Below the pieces are notes generated by a model, which was not told the origin of the DNA, did not search any database, and saw nothing but the letters and a program-made list of their open reading frames with translations. A stretch of 60,368 nt of DNA from the NCBI GenBank assembly GCA_013115125.1, contig JABANN010000154.1, positions 1-60,368 of the forward strand, read 5' to 3'. Shown here one piece after another: positions 34,801-44,003 of this stretch; the first letter of the stretch is position 1, and each line of letters opens with the position of its first letter. A program made the position numbers and the translations under genes. Source of the DNA: Perkinsus olseni (lineage: Eukaryota > Perkinsozoa > Perkinsida).

Positions 34801-36022
34801 CCCGTCCGACCAACTCCTGTGGACTCAGGCGGAGGGCAGCCCCATGTATGCAGCACCGGAAGTGTTCGAGCGCAACTTCGGTCTGCTGTGTGACTCCTGG
34901 TCTCTTGGTGTTGTAGCGTAGGTCTCTCGGGCAGGCTGGGACGTTATACGCCTACCGTTGTTGCTGGCAGATATAGTCTGTTCACAGGAGGCGGCTTTCC
35001 CTTCCAATGCAGCAACGTAGATGAGCTCACCAATATCCTCTTACGCTCCGACTACCACGACCTCACGAAACAGCCCTGGCATGCTGCAATACAGAATTGC
35101 GTACGTGCCGGTCATCCTCGGCGTCCATGTCATCCACCCTAGACAGGTCTTCAGTGTCGACCCTACGGCAGCTGATTTCGTCTTCCGATGCCTCCAACGA
35201 GATGAGTCCAAGCGGTACTCGGCCCCTCAGCTGGTCCACCATGAACTCCTCATTAGAAGGCCCTCCGGAATGGTATGTTGCCTGGGACTCGATAGTTGTT
35301 AGTGGCTGCGTCTGTCATGGTGTTGGTATGAATGCACAGTATGTAGCCAGACAGACTTGCAAGGCGATTTCGACTATCGAATATCGCGTAGATATCCGCG
35401 CATTCGAGGGGCTATTGCCGACTACCGTTCCTCAGATCAGCGGTAGTGCTGCCCACTTGCTACCTGAGCAACTTTTTGAAGCTGCATTCAAGTAGGGACG
35501 TGTATTGTCTTACTCCTGTGATCTGTGTGTTCAGTTTCGCTCGAGCTCCTACAGACCATCGTGAGGCTCATCGCCTCGTGGCATCGCGTACTTCAGTTGG
35601 CTCCAACTCCTCGCGACTCAGCCGATTCTTCTTGCAACTTGCGGCCCCGACACACGGTCATATCGCTGTCGATGAGATGGAGAGGGTGGGTGAAGATGAG
35701 GGACCTCTTCGATAATCTTCGATAGTCTCCTGCCGCAGGCGTTTTCGCAGCATACTAATCCGGAAACGGCGCGGGATCTGGTGGTTCAGCTCCGAAAGGA
35801 CGGTCGGGGTCATATAGGATTTTCCGAGTTCGTCGCAGCGGTGACCTATCGATGTGAGTCTGCCATATGCTTCAACACCTCGAGGCTTTTGCATCAGGTC
35901 TGCCAATAGACCCTTGCTTGTCCGATGAGATCTATCGCTACGTTCTACGCCATTCTGACCACCACGGCCATTACTCAACTCTCCGTCGCTATCTTCACTC
36001 ATCGAGAACGTTTATGAAGTAG
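31865..36022 (+). CDS. CDPK-like protein kinase with EF-hand-like C-terminus
   Basis: The long N-terminal region is Ser/Pro/Gln-rich (SPRPSLTPAGSPFYP near 32090, LDNASPPALSPPMV near 32300), then a helical part (FRNTLAEVMCHPRRVARLAE near 33120). The kinase domain has the glycine loop QCVGGGAYGTVRFCW near 33645, helix AMLRLDHPCIVKMHEYV near 34110, hinge GIHIIMDRVEQSQKGW, catalytic loop KIIHKDIKLCNIVV near 34490 (HKD with catalytic Asp and Lys), LLDFGFAETLTDS near 34720, GSPMYAAPEVFERN near 34840 and DSWSLGVVA near 34900. After the C-lobe come FLQLAAPTHGHIAVDEMERV near 35630 and LVVQLRKDGRGHIGFSEFVA near 35790, which look like partly degenerate EF-hands. That order is the calcium-dependent protein kinase layout. 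The end is MK and stop at 36022. Whether the Ser/Pro-rich exons belong to the same transcript is inferred. Confidence 0.65.
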
Positions 36023-36941
36023 CTGGTGACACAACACGGCGGGGCCTTCCACTGCGTCGCTCGAGTTCCTGGCAGAGCGTTGGCAGGCCGCCGTTGTCTG
36101 GATGCATTCCGAGTATTTCTTGTCAGGTTCCTTCAGACTGCACTTCAACCTGACTCTCAGCCTACCAGGCAATTCTTCACCCCTCGTTTACTAGGAAGGA
36201 GCAATACCGTATCTATCTAATACGCCACTATTCTAGTCACAATATATCGCTCATTCAATCATACACACGACAGCTCCTCCTCCGCAAAGACTGTCTTCCT
36301 CTGTCTTCTAAGTCACTACCGGTTTTACTACACTCATTCACTACTGGCTATGTATTTATATATAAAAGGAGCCTCGCGGCTCCGTATGCCGTTTGAAGTC
36401 CCCATTAGTGATAATTGAAGTGACGGGTTTCCCAGTTGGGCTGTTGCCATGTGTATGTCGCTATGGTATGCAAATCAACACACGCCACTTCCATGTGAAA
36501 GCAAGGTTTCGACCAGTTCCTCTCGGACGATGCGTTTATTTGGGAGCAGGATTGGCATACGCGCGGTACGAAGGTGGGAGAAGTTGACTAAAATCGAACG
36601 CTGGCTTCAAGCCTCTATCACTCGATCGTGAGTGTGATTCGTAAGATTCATCTTCGACTCTTGAGACAGGCTATCCGCTGCGCTATCGTGTGTGAGTGAG
36701 TGACCACTCCGTCGCTATGGTCCGGGCTCGCCATGCGCACATAGTTGCACGCAATTGGATCATCAAGCCTACATAGGAAATAGTATTAGGAGTCGTCGGT
36801 ACTCGACTGTCCAACGAAGCGTGCACCTATTAAACGCAAAACTCAGATGATAAGTACGAAAAAGTCGAAGAATTGAATTCATATGTAAGAGCCTATATAT
36901 GTGTGTTTGTGACAAAGAGGCAAGTTATCCTCACAACTGCT
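36023..36941. other. Convergent intergenic region
   Basis: About 920 bp between two genes that end toward each other. It includes a short TATATATAAAAGGAG segment near 36356-36372, which resembles a TATA box but does not lie upstream of a recognised gene. No coding segment is supported. Confidence 0.35.
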
Positions 36942-37821
36942 CTACTGTCGCTGCGCAGATTGCTGCTTACCAGCAGAAGAGGACTTCTTGTCAGACCGAC
37001 CAGCGTCGGCGAAGCGCTGAGCGAGCTGAGCAAGATCTGTCTGTGCAGCCTCGAGTGCTCCGACCAATTCCCGGGCGACGGCTTTGTTCTCAACAAATCC
37101 GCAGTCGCTGAGCATGTCGACGAAGTCTTTGGCTACTGGGCTAGACTCGACCTGTTGAAGCTGCTTAGTCTCATCGGCCACTTCCTTGGCATCCTTCTTG
37201 GACTCGGGCTTCTCATAACCCATAAGACGATCGGTGACCTTTTGCATGGCGCCAACATTCTCGGACATTCGATTGACCAAGTCGTCACCGCTCTTCTTGT
37301 CGGCCACGAACCCCGACTTCGCGAGGAAGTCCGCCATGGCGTCCTTAGCCTCCTTCTCAGAAGACACCTCCTTCTCCATGTGGGTCACCTCAGGCTTGGA
37401 ACCGGCCTTCTGGACGGACCTCTCCGCTCTGACGTCGACCTTTGGCTTCTCCTCACCCTTTGTTGCCTTCTTCTCGACAGCAGTTGAAGTATTGGAACTC
37501 GCTTGGGGCTGGGAGTTGGCAGCAGTGGTTTGATCCTTAACGGCACCCTTCTGCTCTTGCTCGTCCTTCTTAGCCTTCAAGGATTGGGCGATCTTACCAA
37601 TATCCTGGTCCGCAGCCAACATACTGTCAACCAATTGTAGAGCAGAAAGAGGACTGCTCACGTAGTCAAGATCGTCGAGTAGATCGGCTACCATCAAACT
37701 AACAGGATCAAGGGGGACGAAGCTAGGCTCTCGAGATAGAGAGCCTAGCTCTCTATCTGATGAGCTGATAGACAGGTGATGATAGACAATACTCCTTTCA
37801 ACTCGAATTACGTCCAAACAT
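36942..37821 (-). CDS. Acidic protein with three helical repeats
   Basis: No known family recognised. Most of the protein is one long exon; an upstream exon ending MFG is joined over an intron of about 55 nt (donor near 37811, acceptor AG at 37757-37758). The upstream frame stays open to about 37955 (DPLALKEELSKLSD), so a further 5' exon is likely. Three copies of a roughly 42-residue helical unit align without large gaps: one starting MVADLLDDLDYVSSPLSALQ, one AMADFLAKSGFVADKKSGDD and one DFVDMLSDCGFVENKAVARE. Copy 1 is separated from copies 2 and 3 by a charged, Ala/Gln/Lys-rich linker. The shared core is (A/V)D-(F/L/M)L-x(4)-(F/Y)V-x(7-8)-LV-x(2)-(M/L). The C-terminus is Lys/Ser/Gln-rich. 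Likely soluble and intracellular. Confidence 0.7.
37721..37758 (-). promoter_or_regulatory. Two overlapping, mutually exclusive RNA hairpins at a 3' splice site
   Basis: On the minus strand, a 10-bp perfect hairpin (AGATAGAGAG, loop CTAGG, CTCTCTATCT; 37758-37734) overlaps a 12-bp perfect hairpin (AGCTAGGCTCTC, loop TATCTC, GAGAGCCTAGCT; 37750-37721). The two share an arm, so only one can form at a time. The first includes the AG of the likely 3' splice site of the three-repeat gene; the second leaves it free. A regulatory role is inference. Confidence 0.45.
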
Positions 37822-38089
37822 ATCACTCAACTTCGACAGCTCCTCTTTCAGTGCTAGCGGATCGGTATCTGACGACACAACGCTGCGTGTCCCGCTGTCA
37901 CAGTGTTGAGTGTCGGAGTCGTAAGTCAGCAACTGTCTCCAAGTCCCGGAATCTACTCGCTACTCCACGAGCACGGTGATTGAAGAGTGGGCAATAATCT
38001 CGCCGGAGTAACCGCAAGTTCAGGTCTTCAACAACTGATTAACACAATCGGTTGCCAGCGATGCAAAATAGAAACAAAGCCAGTCGTAA

Positions 38090-39077
38090 TCAGAGGGGTT
38101 CATCGAGAACGTAAACAGGACTTCCTCGCCTTGGTCGGGGACCGTCATCCTCTTCTTCGGTCGGACGCGGCGGCATTGCCGAACCGCTGTCTGAAAAAGA
38201 ACTGCATCGACAAGCCTCACTCGTATTGGACTCCTCCTACCAAGCCCGTCTTGCTGCCACAGTGCTTGGTCTTCCTCCCATCGTTCCTTCTCCCTTTCAT
38301 ACAATTGAACTCTCAAAGGTATCTTATAACGCGCTGGCTCTTCCTCTTGGTCTTCTTCTGTAGGAGCCAAGCAAACCCCCTGAAAAGAAGAGAATATGGT
38401 GTAGCATACGCGAAGCAAGAAATCCAATATGAACCGCAGTCCTTTGCAGAGGATACTTCGCCCGTTGTTCACTTCATCGCCGCGTACCGGGAGATAGACT
38501 TACCCCTGCTCGGCTCCTCCAAGACCCTGCTCGTGTATCCCACATTGGGCCGTCCGTCCTGATAGGTCGGAAAAATCAAAACGTTCCGCCGACTCATGAT
38601 CACTCACCTCTCTCGTATTGGGGAAGGCGATCGTTGACGATACCAATCATGCTCCCACCGCCGTCCACGCATGCGTCTCCGCTTATGCCTGGAAGTCTGT
38701 CATCAATCTCTCGATATAGATAGCCCAACCTACCGATGCTGCAGTTCCTCGTACTTCCCAACGTCATAGGCCTCGTTGAGGGGGTTAAAAGGGTCCGCCG
38801 GCCGTGATTCGTCATCATCTTCAGGGTCGCATTGGAGCAGTCCAGAAGTGCTTACCGACGCCTCCTCATCATCCTTATGATGGTGATGATGGTGGTGATG
38901 CTTCTTTTTCTTTTTCTTCTTCTTTTTACTTCCCTCATCATTGTCACTTTCTAAATTTATCACTTCCTCTTTTGAGGACCCGGTCTTCTTTTTCTTCGAT
39001 TTTTTCTTCTTCTTTTTCTTCTCCTTCTTGCTCTTATCTCCCCGAACATCAGCATTGGTCAGCCTATTCTGATACAT
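38090..39077 (-). CDS. Lys- and His-run nuclear-type protein
   Basis: Function not known. The likely start is MYQNRLTNADVRG (39077), with an alternative upstream ATG at 39189. Two long Lys runs flank EEVINLESDNDE, followed by a run of eight His, then acidic PEDDDESRPADPFNPLNEAY. After short introns come HKRRRMRGRRWEHDWYRQRS with RSPSPIRER, VGYTSRVLEEPSRG, and a final exon with RYKIPLRVQLYEREKERWEE. A 30-nt intron leads to the end RRGSPVYVLDEPL at 38090. Lys blocks plus an RSPSP segment suggest a nucleolar or splicing-speckle protein. The exon chain is by eye. Confidence 0.55.
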
Positions 39078-39257
39078 CCTGAGACGGTTGCCATAAGAAT
39101 TCGATAATGATTGCACCTATCACTGCTAAATAGCGGATTGTGAACGGCTTAGGTAGCGCGTTAGCATTCAAAATTTTTTGATCCGACATTGTCGATCAAG
39201 GAATACTGGAGCGTACAATGATCACCAAGGCTCGAGCTGAGCGACTCCGGTCCGGAT

Positions 39258-39824
39258 CTAGCGAAAGCCATACCGAACACTTCTCAAAGAAGCGATGATA
39301 CAGTCGTGACGGCCTCTCTCGATGGACGTCACCGCGCAATATATAGATATGGGGCTACCAACGTGGCTCCTATCATCCCCCTCACTCTTTGCCGCTTCCG
39401 TGCAGTGGTAGTAGCAACGCTGTACACTCGCGTCGGCCAAGACTAATCGGGCCGCATCAATGATGCCTTTCGCGGCGTCGGCGATCACAAAGCTGGGAAC
39501 GTTTCGTTGTTGCCCGACTTCCCGCATAGACATATCGCGAGCGCATTGCACTCAGGGAGAGGAACGTGACTACTCAGAGCTAGGCGGGGATTTCTGACCC
39601 GCCAGCGAGAAACCAGCGCCGAAGGGAACAGATAATTAGCAGTGATAGAAGCGAGGATATCGAAATACTCACCCATGCTCCTGTGAAAACTCCATAGCCA
39701 TTATCTCTGCTTCAGTAAAACCAGAGTCCAGCATTTTCTGCCTCTTCTGTTCTCTCTCTGCAAGCGTCAACATACCAGAGCCATCTGCAGCAGTACCTTC
39801 TCTTTCGCCGTCCGACTTGGCCAT
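39258..39824 (-). CDS. Small uncharacterised protein
   Basis: Family not recognised. The first exon starts at ATG 39824 (MAKSDGEREGTAADGSGM) and carries LTLAEREQKRQKMLDSGFTE followed by AEIMAMEFSQEHG, ending at a GTGAGT donor. The second coding stretch reads MREVGQQRNVPSFVIADAAK and GIIDAARLVLADASVQRCYY, stopping at 39258 if no further intron is used. The helical first exon resembles a UBA-like or coiled segment, but I would not assign it. The intron (about 120 nt or more) is poorly fixed. Confidence 0.45.
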
Positions 39825-40068
39825 TCTCGTGGAGTAGCGGCAAACGCCGCACTACTGACACAGGACTGCTCACCATAAACCTAGTAGTACTCCGCAGGAC
39901 ACCTTTCACAGTTCATAGTAGAGTACTGGATAGATCATCACTACAGCAGGCTCGTTGGCCTAGACCGCCCCGCGACTACTCACATGTTAACTCACTAAAC
40001 ACAGTCCTACGAAAGGTAGAGAATTGGATCCACTTAGGGTAGTAGGACTCGACTTTAAATGATACACA

Positions 40069-41061
40069 TTAGTTATTCGATGCTTCATAATCAACCCGAT
40101 ACTCTCCGTCATCATCGTCTTCGGTCTTGTTCAAATTGGTCTCGACCGTAACAGTCATCTCCGCACCCATTTCATCAACAACTAGATTCTCTCCTCGCAC
40201 TATACGAGCGCCGGAATGAGCTTGCCGATCAACAGGGGTTCTAGGATAGTACACCCGAGCCCAGAACGCGTCCAGTGTGGGGCAGATCGGTCGGGCGATA
40301 GCCGTTCCCCCCGGGACGAGAGTATGAGTGCCTTCCTCCACAGGAAACATACACACCCGATCAGTCGCCTTAAAAAGACAAACCTTCAACGCTGAAGGTG
40401 TGTTGTTAATCAGCTTGATCGGTAGATGCTTCCTCTTCAAAATTGATTCAGCTGTAGTGTCTGCTGCTTCATAAATCTGACCTAATCGTTTTTCCACGAG
40501 ATTTAGCGTAGCCTTGTCCGGTACGAAACCCAGCACTATGCTAACAGCCCCAGCCTGTATTTTTATGTGAGCCGGATAGGAGCTGAGCATAGCAGCATCA
40601 CCAACGAGCTGTCGTCCCACTTGTTCGAGCAGTTCGCTAGTACCGTCATTATCATCACTTTCACCCGTAGCGAATCTGAGCTCGTCCAGTGCGTTCCTTA
40701 TGATTCCAACAGCGCCGTGTAACGTCTGTCCCTCCGCCGAGACTTGAAGTAAGCTGTCTACCCACTGGGCTTGCCTTCGCATACCCCATAGTGTGCTCCT
40801 CCGAGGGATACTCAGAAGCTCATCATATGAGAGGAGGAGAAGGCTCGCTATACGCCTACAGGTTTCAGCTTGGCCCATCACGTGACACACCGTCTGGACC
40901 GCTTCGGGACTCGATCTACCTGTCTTGATCTTCGATACAACAGCGATAGCGGCTGAACGTAGATCCGCGAAAAGGCAGACCACCGAGTCGGGGACTACCA
41001 CCTCCTCTTCCGGCGGAGCAGGTTTGGGAGAAGAAAAGAGAAGATGACTCCGCATAAACAT
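40069..41061 (-). CDS. Intronless 330-residue protein of unknown function
   Basis: A single uninterrupted frame from ATG 41061 to TAA at 40069, rare in this intron-rich window. The N-terminal two thirds are helical (VCLFADLRSAAIAVVSKIKT, QAETCRRIASLLLLSYDELL, WVDSLLQVSAEGQTLHGAVG). The C-terminal third looks like a beta domain: LPIKLINNTPSALKVCLFKA, PVEEGTHTLVPGGTAIARPI, VYYPRTPVDRQAHSGARIVR and MTVTVETNLNKTEDDDDGE. No signal peptide or membrane span is seen. The beta part resembles the generic pattern of proteins that bind or coat a surface, but no family is assigned. Confidence 0.75.
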   Translation of the reverse strand: MFMRSHLLFSSPKPAPPEEEVVVPDSVVCLFADLRSAAIAVVSKIKTGRSSPEAVQTVCHVMGQAETCRRIASLLLLSYDELLSIPRRSTLWGMRRQAQWVDSLLQVSAEGQTLHGAVGIIRNALDELRFATGESDDNDGTSELLEQVGRQLVGDAAMLSSYPAHIKIQAGAVSIVLGFVPDKATLNLVEKRLGQIYEAADTTAESILKRKHLPIKLINNTPSALKVCLFKATDRVCMFPVEEGTHTLVPGGTAIARPICPTLDAFWARVYYPRTPVDRQAHSGARIVRGENLVVDEMGAEMTVTVETNLNKTEDDDDGEYRVDYEASNN

Positions 41062-41161
41062 GATTACTGAGTAGATGCTACTGCTACTGAGAGGCCTGCA
41101 CGCAACCCTATACCACTCCTTCTGAAACTCACAATGATAAGAAACCTGAATCTATTCTACT

Positions 41162-43770
41162 CTATCCACCGGCAGCCCGGTTGATCTCCCACACGTCCTT
41201 CACGGTAGCAGTTTCGTCCTCGACGTACAGCATGTGATCATACCTACTCGACGGTTATCAATGGCACGAAGACTCTCACAACCATTACATATTCACTGTC
41301 GGGTCGCAATGAGCCGGCTGAATCAGGACTGCCCCACCAGGCCTCGCACAATGGCGATCGCCGACCAAGGCTCTAAGAGACTCATTACTGCCTTTCAAAA
41401 CAGTATGCTCATCCCCGGCGCAATGAACTGTTATGCCCTTCGCTGCTCCCCCTGCCGCCCCGAAGTAAGGCGATACTTCAACAGGGCCACGACCATTAGG
41501 AACCGAGCCATAGAATACAGGGGACCTGATTCGGGGAAAATTTGGTATCCAAACTTGCACGCAAAGCCGCTCATGCTTACTTGATGCAGCTGTAGTCCAT
41601 ACCTTTGGTACCGACGTCCAATACCAAACGCCCGTCACCAATACCTAAGAAGAGCAGTCTCAAACAGTAGAATAGCTAATGAAGATGCGTTACTTATAAT
41701 ACTAGCCAAGACGAATAGACTGGGCTTGAAGATAGCATCGTGGTTTGCGCAGTAGTCAGCATCCATAAAAAGATACGATCCTGGTTGAACCTAACACCCG
41801 AACACTTCAACAGAACAGTGACTAAGAAGAGAGTGAGAAGCGGGTTGAAGCGATAAGAGTACCCGACTCCCGACGCTATGAGACCTCTGTCTGTCTACCA
41901 CTCAGGTGCTGGCAGGGATGCTTTGATGGCGGTACCTCAGTGAACTGTCCGCTATTGCCCTCCATTGTGAATGAGCCAGTTCCTCCACCCGTGACGCTAG
42001 TGATTTCCAGGCCAGCTCTTGAGAACTCTCTGCGGACCTCCTCCACGATCTGCACTACTACATCACTCTCGTTCTTCCGATCCACTGGATCTCTGATGTG
42101 TTGTATGCCACCGTGATAGGCCTGAATGAACACCAAGAACACGTCTATTTTGAGTACGAGATCACGCACCACAAAGTGAGACAACTGATTCAGATGTAAC
42201 CGCCCAGACCTAGATCGATTAGACTCAGCGGAGCGTGAACACGTGAGGGACGATCTCGAGGGCCGTATGGTGTGGAGGGAAATGCCACCCTGCCTTTAGT
42301 ATCACCTGTATTCCACCCTTGAAAGTCACTCCCTGGCCCTCAAGACGGAGGACGCTCTGCGCTAGGGTCACAGCCTCTGCGGGCGTCGACAAACCACAGC
42401 GGCCTTGCCCGACATCCACGTCAACTACGCACTCAACGTTAACTTTAGGATTATACTGCATGACGGCCGCCGACAGGCATGCTACTTGATGGGGATGATC
42501 CACACATACCTGACACGACCCATCACCAGGGAACGCTAACCACATAGAGGAACGCGCTCGGCTGCGTGCTCCACACACGGACTATCCACCTTGCCATGTT
42601 ACGTGGCCGCGCATAGTACCTTGAAGGATTCAATACGACTCGCGATGTCCACCAATCTCTTGAGGGAGTCCGGCTGCAGCGGAGTCTCATTGGAAAGTAG
42701 AATGTCCTTCGCTCCACCCTGACATGATCACATGACGACTTGCCCCTGCTACAACAGCGAGAGAAGGCGACAACTCCATGATGGCATTCGTCAGTTCGCC
42801 TAATTAAACGCTCGTTTGATGGAATTCATGACGCATTGTGCAGACGAGTAACCAAGGGCAACCTTATAGAAAACGGCCTACCTTGGTTACTCGCCGGAGT
42901 CGACTCATTTGCGCGTGAATTACTTAGCCATTCATTATCGAACAATACAGCTCGCGGGCCTCATAAATATCGCAGCATGATAGGCTTGCGATGGTCAACC
43001 GTCGATTAAATGCATGGAATCCCCGGTATCACCTTAACACAGGCTTCGGCTTCGGTCAAAGTCTGACACGCAAATCCCACCGCACCATCCTGAGGGGAAA
43101 TGCATAGCCCTGGATTTGAACCCGGTACTTCCTCCACCCAAGCTGTTACCTCCAACTGGATTCGTGCAATGGCGGGACTTTTGTGGGCCTTAGAGTGCGG
43201 ACGGAAATTACACTTGAGCAGATTTTCGTGACTGAAAATGGAAAAGCGCTGAGCTACCCCAAACAGATCGTACAATAACGAGCATACAAGTCATCGATAA
43301 TGATGCTCTCTCGAACTCACGGATACCGGGCCACTGGCCAATGAATGAGAAAAGAACATGGACGTTCTATATCGAAGTTCTGGCAACAAAACGTCTACCA
43401 GATCTTGTTAAAGCCAACAGAACAGACAGTGAAGCAATGGTATTTGTGACGCAGGCAGAACAGCGTGTTGACGCCTTCGAAAATAAACCAATGCGTAGTC
43501 CTCTATGAATGGAGCTCGGTGACCCTGCGACGCGAAACCCGAGATCATATAAACTCTCCCGAGTTACCAGTGTACGGACACAGCATTAGAAGACATCATT
43601 AGCCCCAATACCATTCAAAAACATTACCTATTAAAAATCTTATCCATTTTTTCCCTGTTGTATGCGAAGGCGCTCTCCATAACGACAAGCCTCGGTGTCT
43701 CGATCCTCGACAGATGCCTTCCCAAAGCTTGCAACTGCCGCAATGAAGAACTTGAAGTCGCTGCTCTCAT
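41162..43770 (-). CDS. D-threonine aldolase / D-serine dehydratase-family PLP enzyme
   Basis: Exons in order: MRAATSSSSLRQLQALGRHL with IETPRLVVMESAFAYNREKM (start 43770); LLKCNFRPHSKAHKSPAIAR near 43190, with the PLP-lysine motif RPHxKxHK; VGFACQTLTEAEACVK; AKDILLSNETPLQPDSLKRL near 42690; VDVDVGQGRCGLSTPAEAV near 42410; AYHGGIQHI; TSVTGGGTGSF near 41990; VQPGSYLFMDADYC near 41770; DGRLVLDVGTKGMDYSCIK near 41610; GITVHCAGDEHTVL; VLIQPAHCDPTVNM near 41300 (metal-binding HCD); and YDHMLYVEDETATVKDVWEI, stop 41162. Fold III PLP enzymes of this group cleave beta-hydroxy-D-amino acids or deaminate D-serine, with a divalent metal at the HxD/HC site. Substrate choice cannot be read from sequence. 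Its first intron is about 400 nt, long for this window. No N-terminal presequence stands out. Confidence 0.87.
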
Positions 43771-44003
43771 AATTACCACAAATAGTTTAAATTAAATTCA
43801 CTGAAACTCCTGGCCCAGCCGGAAAGCTCCTCCCGAAACTCGAGCGATCTCAGCCGAAACGGTATAAATCGAGCATTCTTGCAATTATTCCATCTAGTGG
43901 ATCACACTTCCTGGGGTACACACAGAAGGCTAGCTCTAATTCTTTACCTGAAAACATAAAAATTTGCCTACTCTCGTCGGGGCCGAGTGGATCTAGAATT
44001 ACC

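Noticed and set aside
36356-36372. TATATATAAAAGG as a TATA-box promoter
   Set aside because: No gene start lies downstream on either strand within a sensible distance; both neighbours end toward it.
37987-38562. 191-residue plus-strand open frame
   Set aside because: Antisense to the final exons of the Lys/His-rich gene, which continue that gene's frame and composition; the plus frame is hydrophobic and motif-free.
43108-43126. B-box-like CCGGGTTCAAATCCAGG on the minus strand inside an intron of the PLP enzyme gene
   Set aside because: Only a T-arm-like piece with one stem mismatch; there is no D arm or acceptor in the 60-nt intron, so chance is sufficient.
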